Shown piece after piece: positions 1 through 5,214 of a DNA stretch of 5,230 nucleotides (position 1 is its first letter; each line of letters begins with the position of its first letter). Origin of the DNA: Sedimentisphaerales bacterium. Lineage in GTDB: Bacteria; Planctomycetota; Phycisphaerae; Sedimentisphaerales; SM23-30. Both the position numbers and the translations under genes were made by a program. Where the stretch lies: contig DAOWIP010000081.1 in the NCBI GenBank assembly GCA_030640865.1, positions 1 to 5,230 of the forward strand. The letters run 5' to 3'. The notes below the pieces were generated by a model. It had not been told where the DNA came from, made no database searches, and saw only the letters and a program-made list of their open reading frames with translations.

Positions 1-3
1 ATT

Positions 4-1125
4 ATGTCGAAGAAAAATCGGGTAGTAGTGGCGATGAGCGGGGGGGTTGACAGCAGTGTGGCGGCTGAACTGCTGCTGCGAAGCGGCTGCGAGGTAACAG
101 GGGTATTTATGTATCTGGGCAGTATGGCCTCGCGATACGATACAGGCCTGGCCGATGACGGAGACGAAAAGGTCCGTCACGTTAGGGAAGCCGCCTCACA
201 TTTAGGGATCAAACTTGAAGTCCTGGACCTGCAAGAAGACCTGGAACATATCATTGATTATTTCGTAGATGAATACCGACACGGCCGAACCCCTAACCCC
301 TGCGTGATGTGCAACCGGCAGTTGAAATTCGGTAAGCTTATGGACTATGCCGCCGAGCAGGGGGCCGACTACTTCGCTACCGGACACTACGCGCAAATAC
401 AAACCGTTTCAGATGACAACGACAAAAAACAGTTGTGCCGGGGAATTGATAGAACCAAAGACCAATCTTATGCCCTGTTTGATATCTCACGCGACAAACT
501 GGATAAGATTGTTCTGCCGCTTGGCGAATATACTAAAAAACAGGTCAGGGAATTGGCCGAACAGATGAACCTGCCAGCCGTCGATCAGGATGAATCGCAG
601 GAGATTTGTTTTGTCCCGGACGACGATTATGCCCGGCTGGTGACGGCACGGGCACCGGAATTGTCCCGGCCCGGCCCGGTGGTCAATACCAGCGGCGAAA
701 CACTCGGCGAACATCAGGGTGTTTTTCATTATACCATCGGACAGCGACGGGGCCTGGGAATCGCCCTTGGAGAACCGGCATACGTTGTTGGATTGGATGC
801 GGCAAGTAATACGGTTGTACTGGGCAGTCGTGAGGAATTGTTACGGCAACGCCTTTGGGCCGACAGGGTGAACTGGTTAACCGACCCGGTCCCGACAGAA
901 CCGTTTGTCGCGATAATACAAATCAGATACAATCATCGCGGTGCGGCTGGTATGATTACGCCATTGGCCGATGAAAGCGGACGGTGTAACCGAGTGATGG
1001 TCGATTTTGCCGAACCGGTCAGCGCGATTACGCCGGGGCAGGCAGCGGTTTTTTATAGTGAGGACGACCAGGTCCTTTTGGGCGGCGGCTGGATCGCCAA
1101 TGTAGCACAAGCTTCCAGCTTGTGA
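4..1125 (+). CDS. mnmA: tRNA-specific 2-thiouridylase MnmA
   Basis: MnmA is a cytoplasmic enzyme that activates U34 of Lys, Glu and Gln tRNAs with ATP and inserts sulfur from a persulfide relay, giving 2-thiouridine. The 373 residues match the usual family length. Seen in the sequence: the N-terminal PP-loop SGGVDSS (residues 12-18), NPCVMCN (98-104) with the expected first catalytic Cys at 103, ATGHYA (125-130), the tRNA-binding DQSYAL (153-158), ESQEICFV (197-204) with the second catalytic Cys at 202, then GQRRGLGIALGEPAYVVG (246-263) and a C-terminal beta-barrel ending PGQAAVFY...LLGGGWI (344-364). The start lies 8 codons before the first beta strand, as is normal; any ribosome-binding site is outside the window. 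The family normally ends near LGGGxI. Here the last 8 residues (NVAQASSL) and the stop are encoded by a hairpin repeat (1099-1163). All catalytic residues are present, so function should be intact. Confidence 0.97.
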   Translation: MSKKNRVVVAMSGGVDSSVAAELLLRSGCEVTGVFMYLGSMASRYDTGLADDGDEKVRHVREAASHLGIKLEVLDLQEDLEHIIDYFVDEYRHGRTPNPCVMCNRQLKFGKLMDYAAEQGADYFATGHYAQIQTVSDDNDKKQLCRGIDRTKDQSYALFDISRDKLDKIVLPLGEYTKKQVRELAEQMNLPAVDQDESQEICFVPDDDYARLVTARAPELSRPGPVVNTSGETLGEHQGVFHYTIGQRRGLGIALGEPAYVVGLDAASNTVVLGSREELLRQRLWADRVNWLTDPVPTEPFVAIIQIRYNHRGAAGMITPLADESGRCNRVMVDFAEPVSAITPGQAAVFYSEDDQVLLGGGWIANVAQASSL

Positions 1126-1163
1126 TTATTTTTATTCTCAAGCAGGGATGCTTGAGCTACATT
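1099..1163. repeat. Branched (Y-shaped) inverted-repeat element at the mnmA 3' end
   Basis: An 8-bp outer stem pairs 1099-1106 (AATGTAGC) exactly with 1156-1163 (GCTACATT). It encloses two hairpins. The first is 1106-1113 (CACAAGCT) with 1117-1124 (AGCTTGTG), an 8-bp stem and 3-nt loop. The second is 1137-1143 (CTCAAGC) with 1150-1156 (GCTTGAG), a 7-bp stem and 6-nt loop. The end bases 1106 and 1156 are shared between stems, so the whole would fold as a three-way junction. The element begins exactly at codon 366 of mnmA and carries its stop. The first hairpin is followed by a T-rich tract (about 1127-1136), so it may also end mnmA transcription. It resembles dispersed intergenic palindromic repeats in bacteria; whether it is repeated elsewhere in this genome cannot be seen here. 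Confidence 0.75.
1106..1136 (+). terminator. Possible terminator of mnmA (hairpin plus T-rich tract)
   Basis: A perfect 8-bp stem with a TCC loop (1106-1124) overlaps the mnmA stop codon and is followed by ATTATTTTTA. The geometry resembles a Rho-independent terminator. However, the stem is only moderately GC-rich, the T tract is interrupted, and the stem lies inside the coding region where ribosomes would disturb it. It is part of the larger repeat at 1099-1163. Confidence 0.35.
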
Positions 1164-1318
1164 GAAGGGGCAGTCGCGTAGGACGGGCTTTAGCCCATGC
1201 TGTCTTTCTACTTGCAACCATTTTTATTCGACCCCTACAGGGTCGGAAAAAACTGTCGCACAAGCTAACCACGGGTTCCGGTCGCTACGCTCCCTGCACC
1301 CGCGGCTATTATTGTTAA
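1164..1318. repeat. Mosaic of short hairpin modules between convergent genes
   Basis: No gene is supported in this stretch between the two convergent genes. It is a run of separate inverted repeats. 1185-1189/1192-1196 (GGGCT..AGCCC) sits in a GTAGGACGGGCTTTAGCCC context. 1229-1234/1240-1245 (CGACCC..GGGTCG) has a 5-nt loop. 1269-1276/1298-1305 (CCACGGGT..ACCCGCGG) has one A-C mismatch, which becomes a G-U pair if read on the minus strand, and a 21-nt interior that includes GTCGCTACGCTC. These are the kinds of modules that recur between genes in repeat-rich bacterial genomes. A long + strand open frame starting at 1162 runs antisense through the membrane-protein gene and is not a gene. Confidence 0.55.
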
Positions 1319-1333
1319 AAGCCCTTTGGGCTT
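1317..1333 (-). terminator. Possible terminator of the sigma/membrane-protein operon
   Basis: Reading the minus strand past the stop codon at 1351-1353, the sequence AAGCCC AAA GGGCTT (1333 down to 1319) forms a 6-bp stem with a 3-nt loop, followed by TTTT that partly belongs to the stem. A further 5-bp hairpin, 1336-1340/1344-1348, lies between it and the stop. The T run is short, so termination may be weak. Some of these hairpins could equally be repeat modules with no dedicated role. Confidence 0.4.
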
Positions 1334-1345
1334 GGCGGGCACGGC

Positions 1346-1370
1346 CCGGGCTACTTTTTGTCCGGGCTAC
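1346..1370. repeat. Direct repeat CCGGGCTAC x2 spanning the end of the minus-strand gene
   Basis: The 9-mer CCGGGCTAC occurs at 1346-1354 and again at 1362-1370. On the minus strand both copies read GTAGCCCGG. The upstream copy is read as part of the codons for Arg-Ser-Pro-Asp near the C-terminus of the membrane protein. The second copy, in a different frame, supplies its TAG stop (1353-1351). The repeat pair therefore forms the 3' boundary of the gene and merges with the hairpin mosaic that follows. Confidence 0.55.
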
Positions 1371-3129
1371 GCTTGTCAGGCAATCTATCCACATCAAAAA
1401 TACCTTCGGGAAATTCAGTATCAGTTCGCAGATATACTGTTTTAATCGCAACAACTTTCAATGGACTATCTTGATAATCTTTACGAATGCCTGTCTGCTT
1501 TTCAACAATGATCCTGGGGTACCAATAACCATTCGGTGCCTCAATAAACTCGGTAATCTCCATGTCTATAATCGACCCATCCCTGATCTTTTCCGGCTCA
1601 ACATCTGCCAGCCAACCCTTATCTTTTTGCCACTGGGCATCCGGCCGCCATTCAGTAACCTTCCGCCGGCAAATATAGTCTCTCTCCGGGTCAAGATAAT
1701 AAAGGAATCTGCCGGGCAGGCTAACTCTTCCACGATATATACTACCCTGCTGTAGCAGCTCGATACAAATCAGATTGTTTTCCCTGGCGTAGTCATCTTC
1801 TATTACATGTCCTTTTTTGCCGATAAGGGGCCAGGCAAGCCATCCAAGGTGATTACATGGCATATAACTCACACTATTGAAATTGGATTTATAATGCTTG
1901 CTAAGCTCTCCCCAATTACCTTTATCATCTTTGTTGATTGAGCACGAATATTCACCATCATATAAATTGATTGAAATAAGTCCCTTTTTGTCATAGTGTA
2001 CCCGGGACCATTCGAGCAATGACTCAAAAGAATCGCCCAGTTGTTTTTTATGCTCCGGCCATGCTTTCTCAATTCCTTCTCCTCGATTGAAAACAAAATG
2101 TCCCTCCAGCCGGTGTTTTCGCCCCAACTTATAATCAACATGAACTGTGTCTATGAAATCGCACAGTGATACGCGTGTTATAACAGCAATGTACCGCTTG
2201 GTTGCATTGGTTCGGTGTTGGCGATACTTGTCCCATATCGCCTGGTAATCTTTTTTTGGCAGTTTGTCGATAATTCGCGTGTCTCGCGGCACACCCAGGT
2301 CATAAATATCCGCCGGACCGGTTTGCGGATAATCAAAAGTCATTTCGCCATCAATTACCGTATTACCATTTGCATCAGTAGCCTTTGACTCGATGGCATA
2401 AAGTAATTTGGATTCCGGCTCAATATACAGCCGCACAAAACAACTTACTACATTATCCTGCCCTGCAGAATCTTGCCCCACCGGCGGCGATAGAGATGTT
2501 TCCTGAATCTGGACTTCCTTTCCCATATATTTACCACGTTTAGTAATAATCTCGGCCCCCTGTTCTTTCAGCATCCTATACATGCTCTCCACCAACAAAG
2601 CCGGCGATGACATATGCAAGGGCAAATCGTCCTCGTAAAGATAATCTATGGTAATGCTGTTGTTTTGCGGATCATATTCATATCTTTTGTGTTCCTTACA
2701 ATTCATAAGCCTGATTTTGCCGTTATCCTCTTTTGCGGCACTGATTTTTGTCTCATACCCGATCCACAACTCGACAACTCCCTTTATCTTCCCTTCGAAG
2801 CCGCGACCTGATGTATGCATCCACGGTACATTATTCATCGCTTCGGTAATATCGGCAAAGGCAATGGTCGTTATATCCACGGGACCGCCGAACTGGTTTA
2901 TGCCAACTATCACCGCAATAACTATTAGGGCCGCGGTCGTCAATTGAGTTATTCTGCTTTTCATTATTATTCTCCAGATATTCGGCTTAATGTCAGCCGG
3001 TTTTGACTTTGTTTTCTCTTTCAGTTTTTCCAGAATATCACCGAGAATCCTTTTATCCATCTCGCTGCCGGCAGTAAGGTTTAACCTGTTATGCCTGACT
3101 AACTTTTCAATGTTTTTTGCGGGTTTCAT
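1351..3129 (-). CDS. Membrane-anchored extracytoplasmic protein paired with ECF sigma factor (putative anti-sigma-like)
   Basis: This 592-residue protein has three visible parts. Residues 1-60 are a charged, helix-prone cytoplasmic segment. Residues 63-79 (LTTAALIVIAVIVGINQ) form the only membrane span. A large, presumably periplasmic region follows. That region looks two-lobed: about 90-290, closing with DYPQTGPADIYDLGVPRDTRIIDK, and about 310-592, closing with TEFPEGIFDVDRLP. I recognise the layout as a planctomycete family found downstream of ECF sigma genes, with a resemblance to LolA-type lipoprotein-sorting folds; that fold is inference. The start is well supported: GGGGAG (3143-3138) lies 8 nt upstream, and the ATG overlaps the sigma stop in ATGA, implying translational coupling. 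Residues 1-60 lack the HxxxCxxC zinc motif of classical anti-sigma factors, so that role is unproven. A second in-frame start with its own ribosome-binding site lies at Met56. The last codons and stop lie in a repeat. Confidence 0.8.
   Translation of the reverse strand: MKPAKNIEKLVRHNRLNLTAGSEMDKRILGDILEKLKEKTKSKPADIKPNIWRIIMKSRITQLTTAALIVIAVIVGINQFGGPVDITTIAFADITEAMNNVPWMHTSGRGFEGKIKGVVELWIGYETKISAAKEDNGKIRLMNCKEHKRYEYDPQNNSITIDYLYEDDLPLHMSSPALLVESMYRMLKEQGAEIITKRGKYMGKEVQIQETSLSPPVGQDSAGQDNVVSCFVRLYIEPESKLLYAIESKATDANGNTVIDGEMTFDYPQTGPADIYDLGVPRDTRIIDKLPKKDYQAIWDKYRQHRTNATKRYIAVITRVSLCDFIDTVHVDYKLGRKHRLEGHFVFNRGEGIEKAWPEHKKQLGDSFESLLEWSRVHYDKKGLISINLYDGEYSCSINKDDKGNWGELSKHYKSNFNSVSYMPCNHLGWLAWPLIGKKGHVIEDDYARENNLICIELLQQGSIYRGRVSLPGRFLYYLDPERDYICRRKVTEWRPDAQWQKDKGWLADVEPEKIRDGSIIDMEITEFIEAPNGYWYPRIIVEKQTGIRKDYQDSPLKVVAIKTVYLRTDTEFPEGIFDVDRLPDKRSPDKK
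2962..2975 (-). promoter_or_regulatory. Internal in-frame ribosome-binding site and start (Met56)
   Basis: On the minus strand GGAGA (2975-2971) precedes ATG (2964-2962) by 6 nt, in frame within the membrane-protein gene. Initiation here would give a 537-residue product beginning MKSRITQLTTAALIV, which has the form of a signal peptide or signal anchor without the cytoplasmic segment. The codons involved encode Trp-Arg-Ile-Ile-Met. Use of this site is inferred from its geometry only. Confidence 0.4.
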
Positions 3130-3671
3130 TTTTCCATCTCCCCATTCAACATTGACCGTAATTTGTCCAATCCATACCTGTATCTGCTCTGGACGGTATT
3201 TATCGAAATATTTTGCGACCGGGCAATTTCTCCGTATCTTATGTCATATTGCAGGTGCAGGACAATTACTTCTCGCTGTTCGTATGGAAGCTGCCCAAGG
3301 CAGTCATTCAATTGCCGTGCCCGCTCTCTGAAGATAAGAGATTTGTCCGGCCCGTTTGAGTTCGATTTGATTAACTCCGCCTCATCCAGCCCCAGTGTTC
3401 GTTGTCGGTGTCTTGTTCGGATTATATTACGTGCCCGATTGGCGACACAGGTAGCGAGGTAGCCCTTGAGGCTTCCTTTCAACCGAAAGGTTCCGGCAGA
3501 GTTCGTAAAGGAGACAAAAACATCGTGTACAACGTCTTCAGCGGAGCTTTCATCATTCAAAATAGTAGCTGCCAGCGAGAGCAGATCATCCTTGTAATTC
3601 TCATATATCCGGCACAGGGCCTTCCTGCTGCCATGATTAAATCTCCATACGAGTAATTTGTCTTCCAGCAT
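3126..3671 (-). CDS. ECF-type RNA polymerase sigma factor (sigma-70 family)
   Basis: An alternative sigma factor that should bind core RNA polymerase and direct it to a small set of promoters. Residue numbers count from the ATG at 3671, giving 181 aa. Region 2 covers about 10-87, with SAEDVVHDVFVSF (43-55) in region 2.2 and SLKGYLATCVANRARNIIR (67-85) in regions 2.3-2.4. A charged linker follows. Region 4 covers about 120-177, with a helix-turn-helix in RYGEIARSQNISINTVQSRYRYGLDKLR (145-172). There is no region 1 or 3, as is typical of ECF factors. The start is chosen because relatives begin near MLEDKLLVW; in-frame alternatives are ATG at 3686 and TTG at 3695, and none has a clear Shine-Dalgarno. 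The stop TGA (3128-3126) overlaps the ATG of the membrane-protein gene, so the pair is one operon. A perfect 12-bp palindrome sits just upstream (3697-3708). The ECF subgroup cannot be assigned by eye. Confidence 0.9.
   Translation of the reverse strand: MLEDKLLVWRFNHGSRKALCRIYENYKDDLLSLAATILNDESSAEDVVHDVFVSFTNSAGTFRLKGSLKGYLATCVANRARNIIRTRHRQRTLGLDEAELIKSNSNGPDKSLIFRERARQLNDCLGQLPYEQREVIVLHLQYDIRYGEIARSQNISINTVQSRYRYGLDKLRSMLNGEMEK
3138..3143 (-). promoter_or_regulatory. Shine-Dalgarno of the membrane-protein gene
   Basis: GGGGAG on the minus strand (3143 down to 3138) lies 8 nt before the ATG at 3129, inside the last codons of the sigma gene. Together with the ATGA overlap it supports that start and translation coupled to the sigma factor. 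Confidence 0.75.
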
Positions 3672-3696
3672 TAATGAACCAATCATATAATCCAAA

Positions 3697-3708
3697 AATC
3701 GATCGATT
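3697..3708. promoter_or_regulatory. Perfect 12-bp palindrome upstream of the sigma gene (candidate operator)
   Basis: AATCGATCGATT is a perfect palindrome 26 bp upstream of the chosen sigma start and only 2 bp before the most upstream possible start (TTG, 3695). A third half-site AATCGA lies at 3723-3728. A possible minus-strand -10 (TATAAG, 3718-3713) would place transcription initiation inside the palindrome. A regulatory role is inferred from symmetry and position only. Confidence 0.35.
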
Positions 3709-3825
3709 ATTACTTATACAACAATCGAAACAACCATTTTAGTCTAAATTAAGTCAAATTTATTTCATAATCCATATAAGGCTGTATTATAATGTATAAT
3801 GTGGTTTGTTTTATCACGGTTTTTA
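3709..3825. other. AT-rich divergent intergenic region
   Basis: Strongly AT-rich DNA between the divergent sigma and glycosyltransferase genes, where the promoters for both must lie. On the + strand two TATAAT hexamers are adjacent (3788-3793 and 3795-3800), but neither has a recognisable -35 at the usual spacing. On the minus strand TTGACT occurs at 3757-3752 without a good -10 17 nt away, TATAAG lies at 3718-3713, and TATAAT lies at 3791-3786. No single promoter can be assigned confidently, and no gene is present. Confidence 0.35.
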
Positions 3826-3921
3826 CCCCCTGATTTTACATCAGGGGTTAGTAAGAGACCCCCGCTTAACGGCAGGGGCTGGTAAAGAACCCCCGATATA
3901 AAATCGGGGGCTAAGTACCGA
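3826..3921. repeat. Three tandem C-rich/G-rich hairpins with similar 11-nt linkers
   Basis: Three units follow each other, with their C5 tracts at 3826, 3859 and 3890 (periods 33 and 31). Unit 1 pairs 3827-3834 with 3840-3847 (8 bp, 5-nt loop). Unit 2 pairs 3860-3863 with 3875-3878 and extends by GC/GC (3864-3865 with 3872-3873) past a bulged A3874. Unit 3 pairs 3890-3897 with 3903-3910 (8 bp, 5-nt loop). Each is followed by an 11-nt linker of related sequence: TTAGTAAGAGA, CTGGTAAAGAA and CTAAGTACCGA. The stems change while the C/G tracts and linkers are kept, which points to a family of repeat hairpins rather than exact duplication. If transcribed with the downstream gene they form part of its leader. 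Confidence 0.7.
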
Positions 3922-3996
3922 GGAAAGCACCTCTCTGAAATACAGAAAGGTGCCACTCGGCGGTACAGATAATTGCAGGCGGGACGCCTGCGGTAC
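3915..3996. repeat. Branched hairpin element upstream of the glycosyltransferase
   Basis: GTACCG (3915-3920) can pair with either of two CGGTAC copies, at 3961-3966 or 3991-3996. Inside are two hairpins. The first is 3927-3932/3948-3953 (GCACCT..AGGTGC), continued past one mismatch by 3934-3937/3943-3946 with a 5-nt loop. The second is 3975-3981/3985-3991 (GCAGGCG..CGCCTGC), 7 bp with a 3-nt loop. With the distal CGGTAC this gives the same outer-stem-plus-two-hairpins plan as the element at 1099-1163, though the sequence differs. Alternative pairing CGAG/CTCG (3919-3922 with 3956-3959) is also possible. The element ends 4 nt before the glycosyltransferase start. Confidence 0.65.
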
Positions 3997-4000
3997 GACT

Positions 4001-5032
4001 ATGAGACGAATAGCGGAATCAAATTTGTGTAGCAATAAAAAGTGCGGCCTGATCATTCAGCCCGGTGCTGTGGGCGATGGTATATTGACCCTGCCGCTGG
4101 CCCGGCTGCTCCGGCAGGAGTGGCGGCTGGACCATATCGATATAATGGGACATACGGAAAAGATGGGATATTTGCAGGGACGTAGCGATATAACCCGGAT
4201 TATCTCAATCGACGATGTGAAGCTGCATCAGCTTTTTCACGACAGCAGCACCTTTAATCCATTGGAGAATGACTCCCTGATTGATGTGTTCCGTAATTAT
4301 GAGCTGATTGTGAGCTTTCTATCGGACGAAAAGGGCCATTTTGAGCAAAATTTAATCTATACCGCTATGACGACCCACGCCGCTGATGTGGTAACAATAC
4401 AACTTATCCCACCCGGCGATTATGTCGAACACGCGGCCCATTTCTTTATGGAGCAGTTCATATCAGAGTTGCCGCACTCACAAGTTACTATATATCCTGA
4501 AGTTATGGAGGGTCAATTGATTCGCCCCCGCCCGGACGACGCCGAGAAGGGCTGGTCGATACTCAAGGCTGTGGGTGTTGGCTCCGACCCCAAACCGACG
4601 ATTGTGGCAATCCATCCCGGTAGCGGTGGTGCGGAAAAATGTTGGCCATTGAAAAACTATCAAGACCTGTCAGAACGGCTGAAAAAACAGGGGTGTCAGC
4701 CGATTATGCTGCTGGGGCCGGTAGAGCAGGAGCGATGGGGACAGTTGCCGGCAGATGAATTAAAAGCGCAAGTGCCGCTGTTACAAGGACTAACGTTAGA
4801 TGAGGTGGCGGCGGTTTTGAGCTGCTGTAGCGGCTATGTCGGTAACGATAGCGGGATAAGCCACCTTGCCGGTGGGATGGGGTTAGGGACAGTAGCGATA
4901 TTCGGGCCGAGTAACCCGCAAAACTGGCGGCCATTAGGTGAAAAAGTGCGGGTATGCGTCGGGGCAGGCAAGGTTAAAGATGAATGGGCCACAGTAAATG
5001 ATGTTCACAAACAGTTGGCAGATATGATCTAA
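4001..5032 (+). CDS. Glycosyltransferase family 9 protein (heptosyltransferase-like)
   Basis: A GT-B fold sugar transferase of the family that includes the ADP-heptose:LPS heptosyltransferases. It is expected to act at the cytoplasmic face of the inner membrane in lipopolysaccharide or other envelope glycan assembly; the acceptor is unknown. Counting from ATG 4001 (343 aa, normal for the family), the N-terminal domain opens with GLIIQPGAVGDGILTLPLARLLR (16-38), where Asp26 corresponds to the conserved catalytic-loop Asp. The nucleotide-sugar domain shows IHPGSGGAEKCWPL (204-217), YVGNDSGISHLAGGMGLGTVAIFGPSNPQNWRPLG (279-313) and the expected His at 288. The frame extends upstream to a GTG at 3950, but those 17 extra codons are read from the branched repeat and have no ribosome-binding site, so 4001 is preferred. 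No clear Shine-Dalgarno precedes 4001 either. TAA ends the gene at 5032. It is probably monocistronic, preceded by repeats and followed by a tRNA with its own promoter. Confidence 0.9.
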   Translation: MRRIAESNLCSNKKCGLIIQPGAVGDGILTLPLARLLRQEWRLDHIDIMGHTEKMGYLQGRSDITRIISIDDVKLHQLFHDSSTFNPLENDSLIDVFRNYELIVSFLSDEKGHFEQNLIYTAMTTHAADVVTIQLIPPGDYVEHAAHFFMEQFISELPHSQVTIYPEVMEGQLIRPRPDDAEKGWSILKAVGVGSDPKPTIVAIHPGSGGAEKCWPLKNYQDLSERLKKQGCQPIMLLGPVEQERWGQLPADELKAQVPLLQGLTLDEVAAVLSCCSGYVGNDSGISHLAGGMGLGTVAIFGPSNPQNWRPLGEKVRVCVGAGKVKDEWATVNDVHKQLADMI

Positions 5033-5078
5033 CCGAAGATTTAAAAATCCTGTCCCAAAGAAAAATTTTAAAAATAAG

Positions 5079-5106
5079 TTGCATAGAAAATCAGGTAAGT
5101 TATGAT
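5079..5106 (+). promoter_or_regulatory. Candidate sigma-70 promoter for tRNA-Gly
   Basis: TTGCAT (5079-5084) and TATGAT (5101-5106) are separated by 16 nt. The -10 matches consensus at 5 of 6 positions, while the -35 matches only at its TTG. Initiation would fall around 5112-5114, a few bases before the mature tRNA 5' end at 5119. The upstream stretch is A/T-rich, which would suit a strong stable-RNA promoter. Confidence 0.5.
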
Positions 5107-5118
5107 ACTGGTCGCTAA

Positions 5119-5190
5119 GCGGGCGTAGCTCAGTGGTAGAGCGTCACGTTGCCAACGTGAATGTCGTGAGTTCAAGTCTCATCGCCCGCT
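5119..5190 (+). tRNA. tRNA-Gly (anticodon GCC)
   Basis: A complete 72-nt cloverleaf. The acceptor stem is 5119-5125/5183-5189 (GCGGGCG/CGCCCGC). The D stem is GCTC/GAGC with loop AGTGGTA. The anticodon stem is 5144-5148/5156-5160 (TCACG/CGTGA) with loop TTGCCAA, so the anticodon is GCC at 5151-5153 and reads GGC and GGT. The variable loop has 5 nt. The T stem is GTGAG/CTCAT with one G-T pair and loop TTCAAGT. The discriminator is T (5190), as expected for bacterial tRNA-Gly. CCA is not encoded, so it must be added by tRNA nucleotidyltransferase. A run of 8 T including the discriminator (5190-5197) follows directly. Confidence 0.97.
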
Positions 5191-5200
5191 TTTTTTTATA

Positions 5201-5206
5201 GGAGAG
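5201..5206 (+). promoter_or_regulatory. Shine-Dalgarno of the gene starting at 5215
   Basis: GGAGAG at 5201-5206 is 8 nt from the ATG at 5215, the best-formed ribosome-binding site on the + strand of the window. It decides the start of the partial gene that leaves the window. Confidence 0.6.
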
Positions 5207-5214
5207 CATAAGTA

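Noticed and set aside
1099..1370. Insertion sequence or MITE with target-site duplication
   Set aside because: There is no transposase and no convincing pair of flanking target duplications. The hairpins are of several different types, which fits a cluster of palindromic repeats better than one element.
1162..1755. 197-codon + strand open frame
   Set aside because: It runs through the hairpin mosaic and then antisense to the 592-residue membrane-protein gene. The translation has no recognisable domain, and the opposite strand has the coherent protein with a good ribosome-binding site.
3672..3695. TTG (3695) or ATG (3686) start for the sigma factor
   Set aside because: No Shine-Dalgarno precedes either, and the family normally begins close to the MLEDKLLVW sequence at 3671. 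They remain possible but less likely.
3826..3921. CRISPR array
   Set aside because: Only three units, with periods of 33 and 31. Each unit is itself a hairpin with a changing stem, there are no identical repeats with unique spacers, and no cas gene is nearby.
3950..4000. Upstream GTG start for the glycosyltransferase
   Set aside because: The 17 codons fall wholly in the repeat element, lack a ribosome-binding site and extend beyond the normal family N-terminus; ATG at 4001 fits better.
3915..4000. Known riboswitch or T-box leader
   Set aside because: Alternative pairings exist, but no conserved aptamer core, T-box sequence or recognised ligand motif is visible.
5033..5070. Rho-independent terminator after the glycosyltransferase
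   Set aside because: The only pairing seen (GATTT/AAATC at 5038-5049) is A/T-rich with a 2-nt loop, too weak to call.
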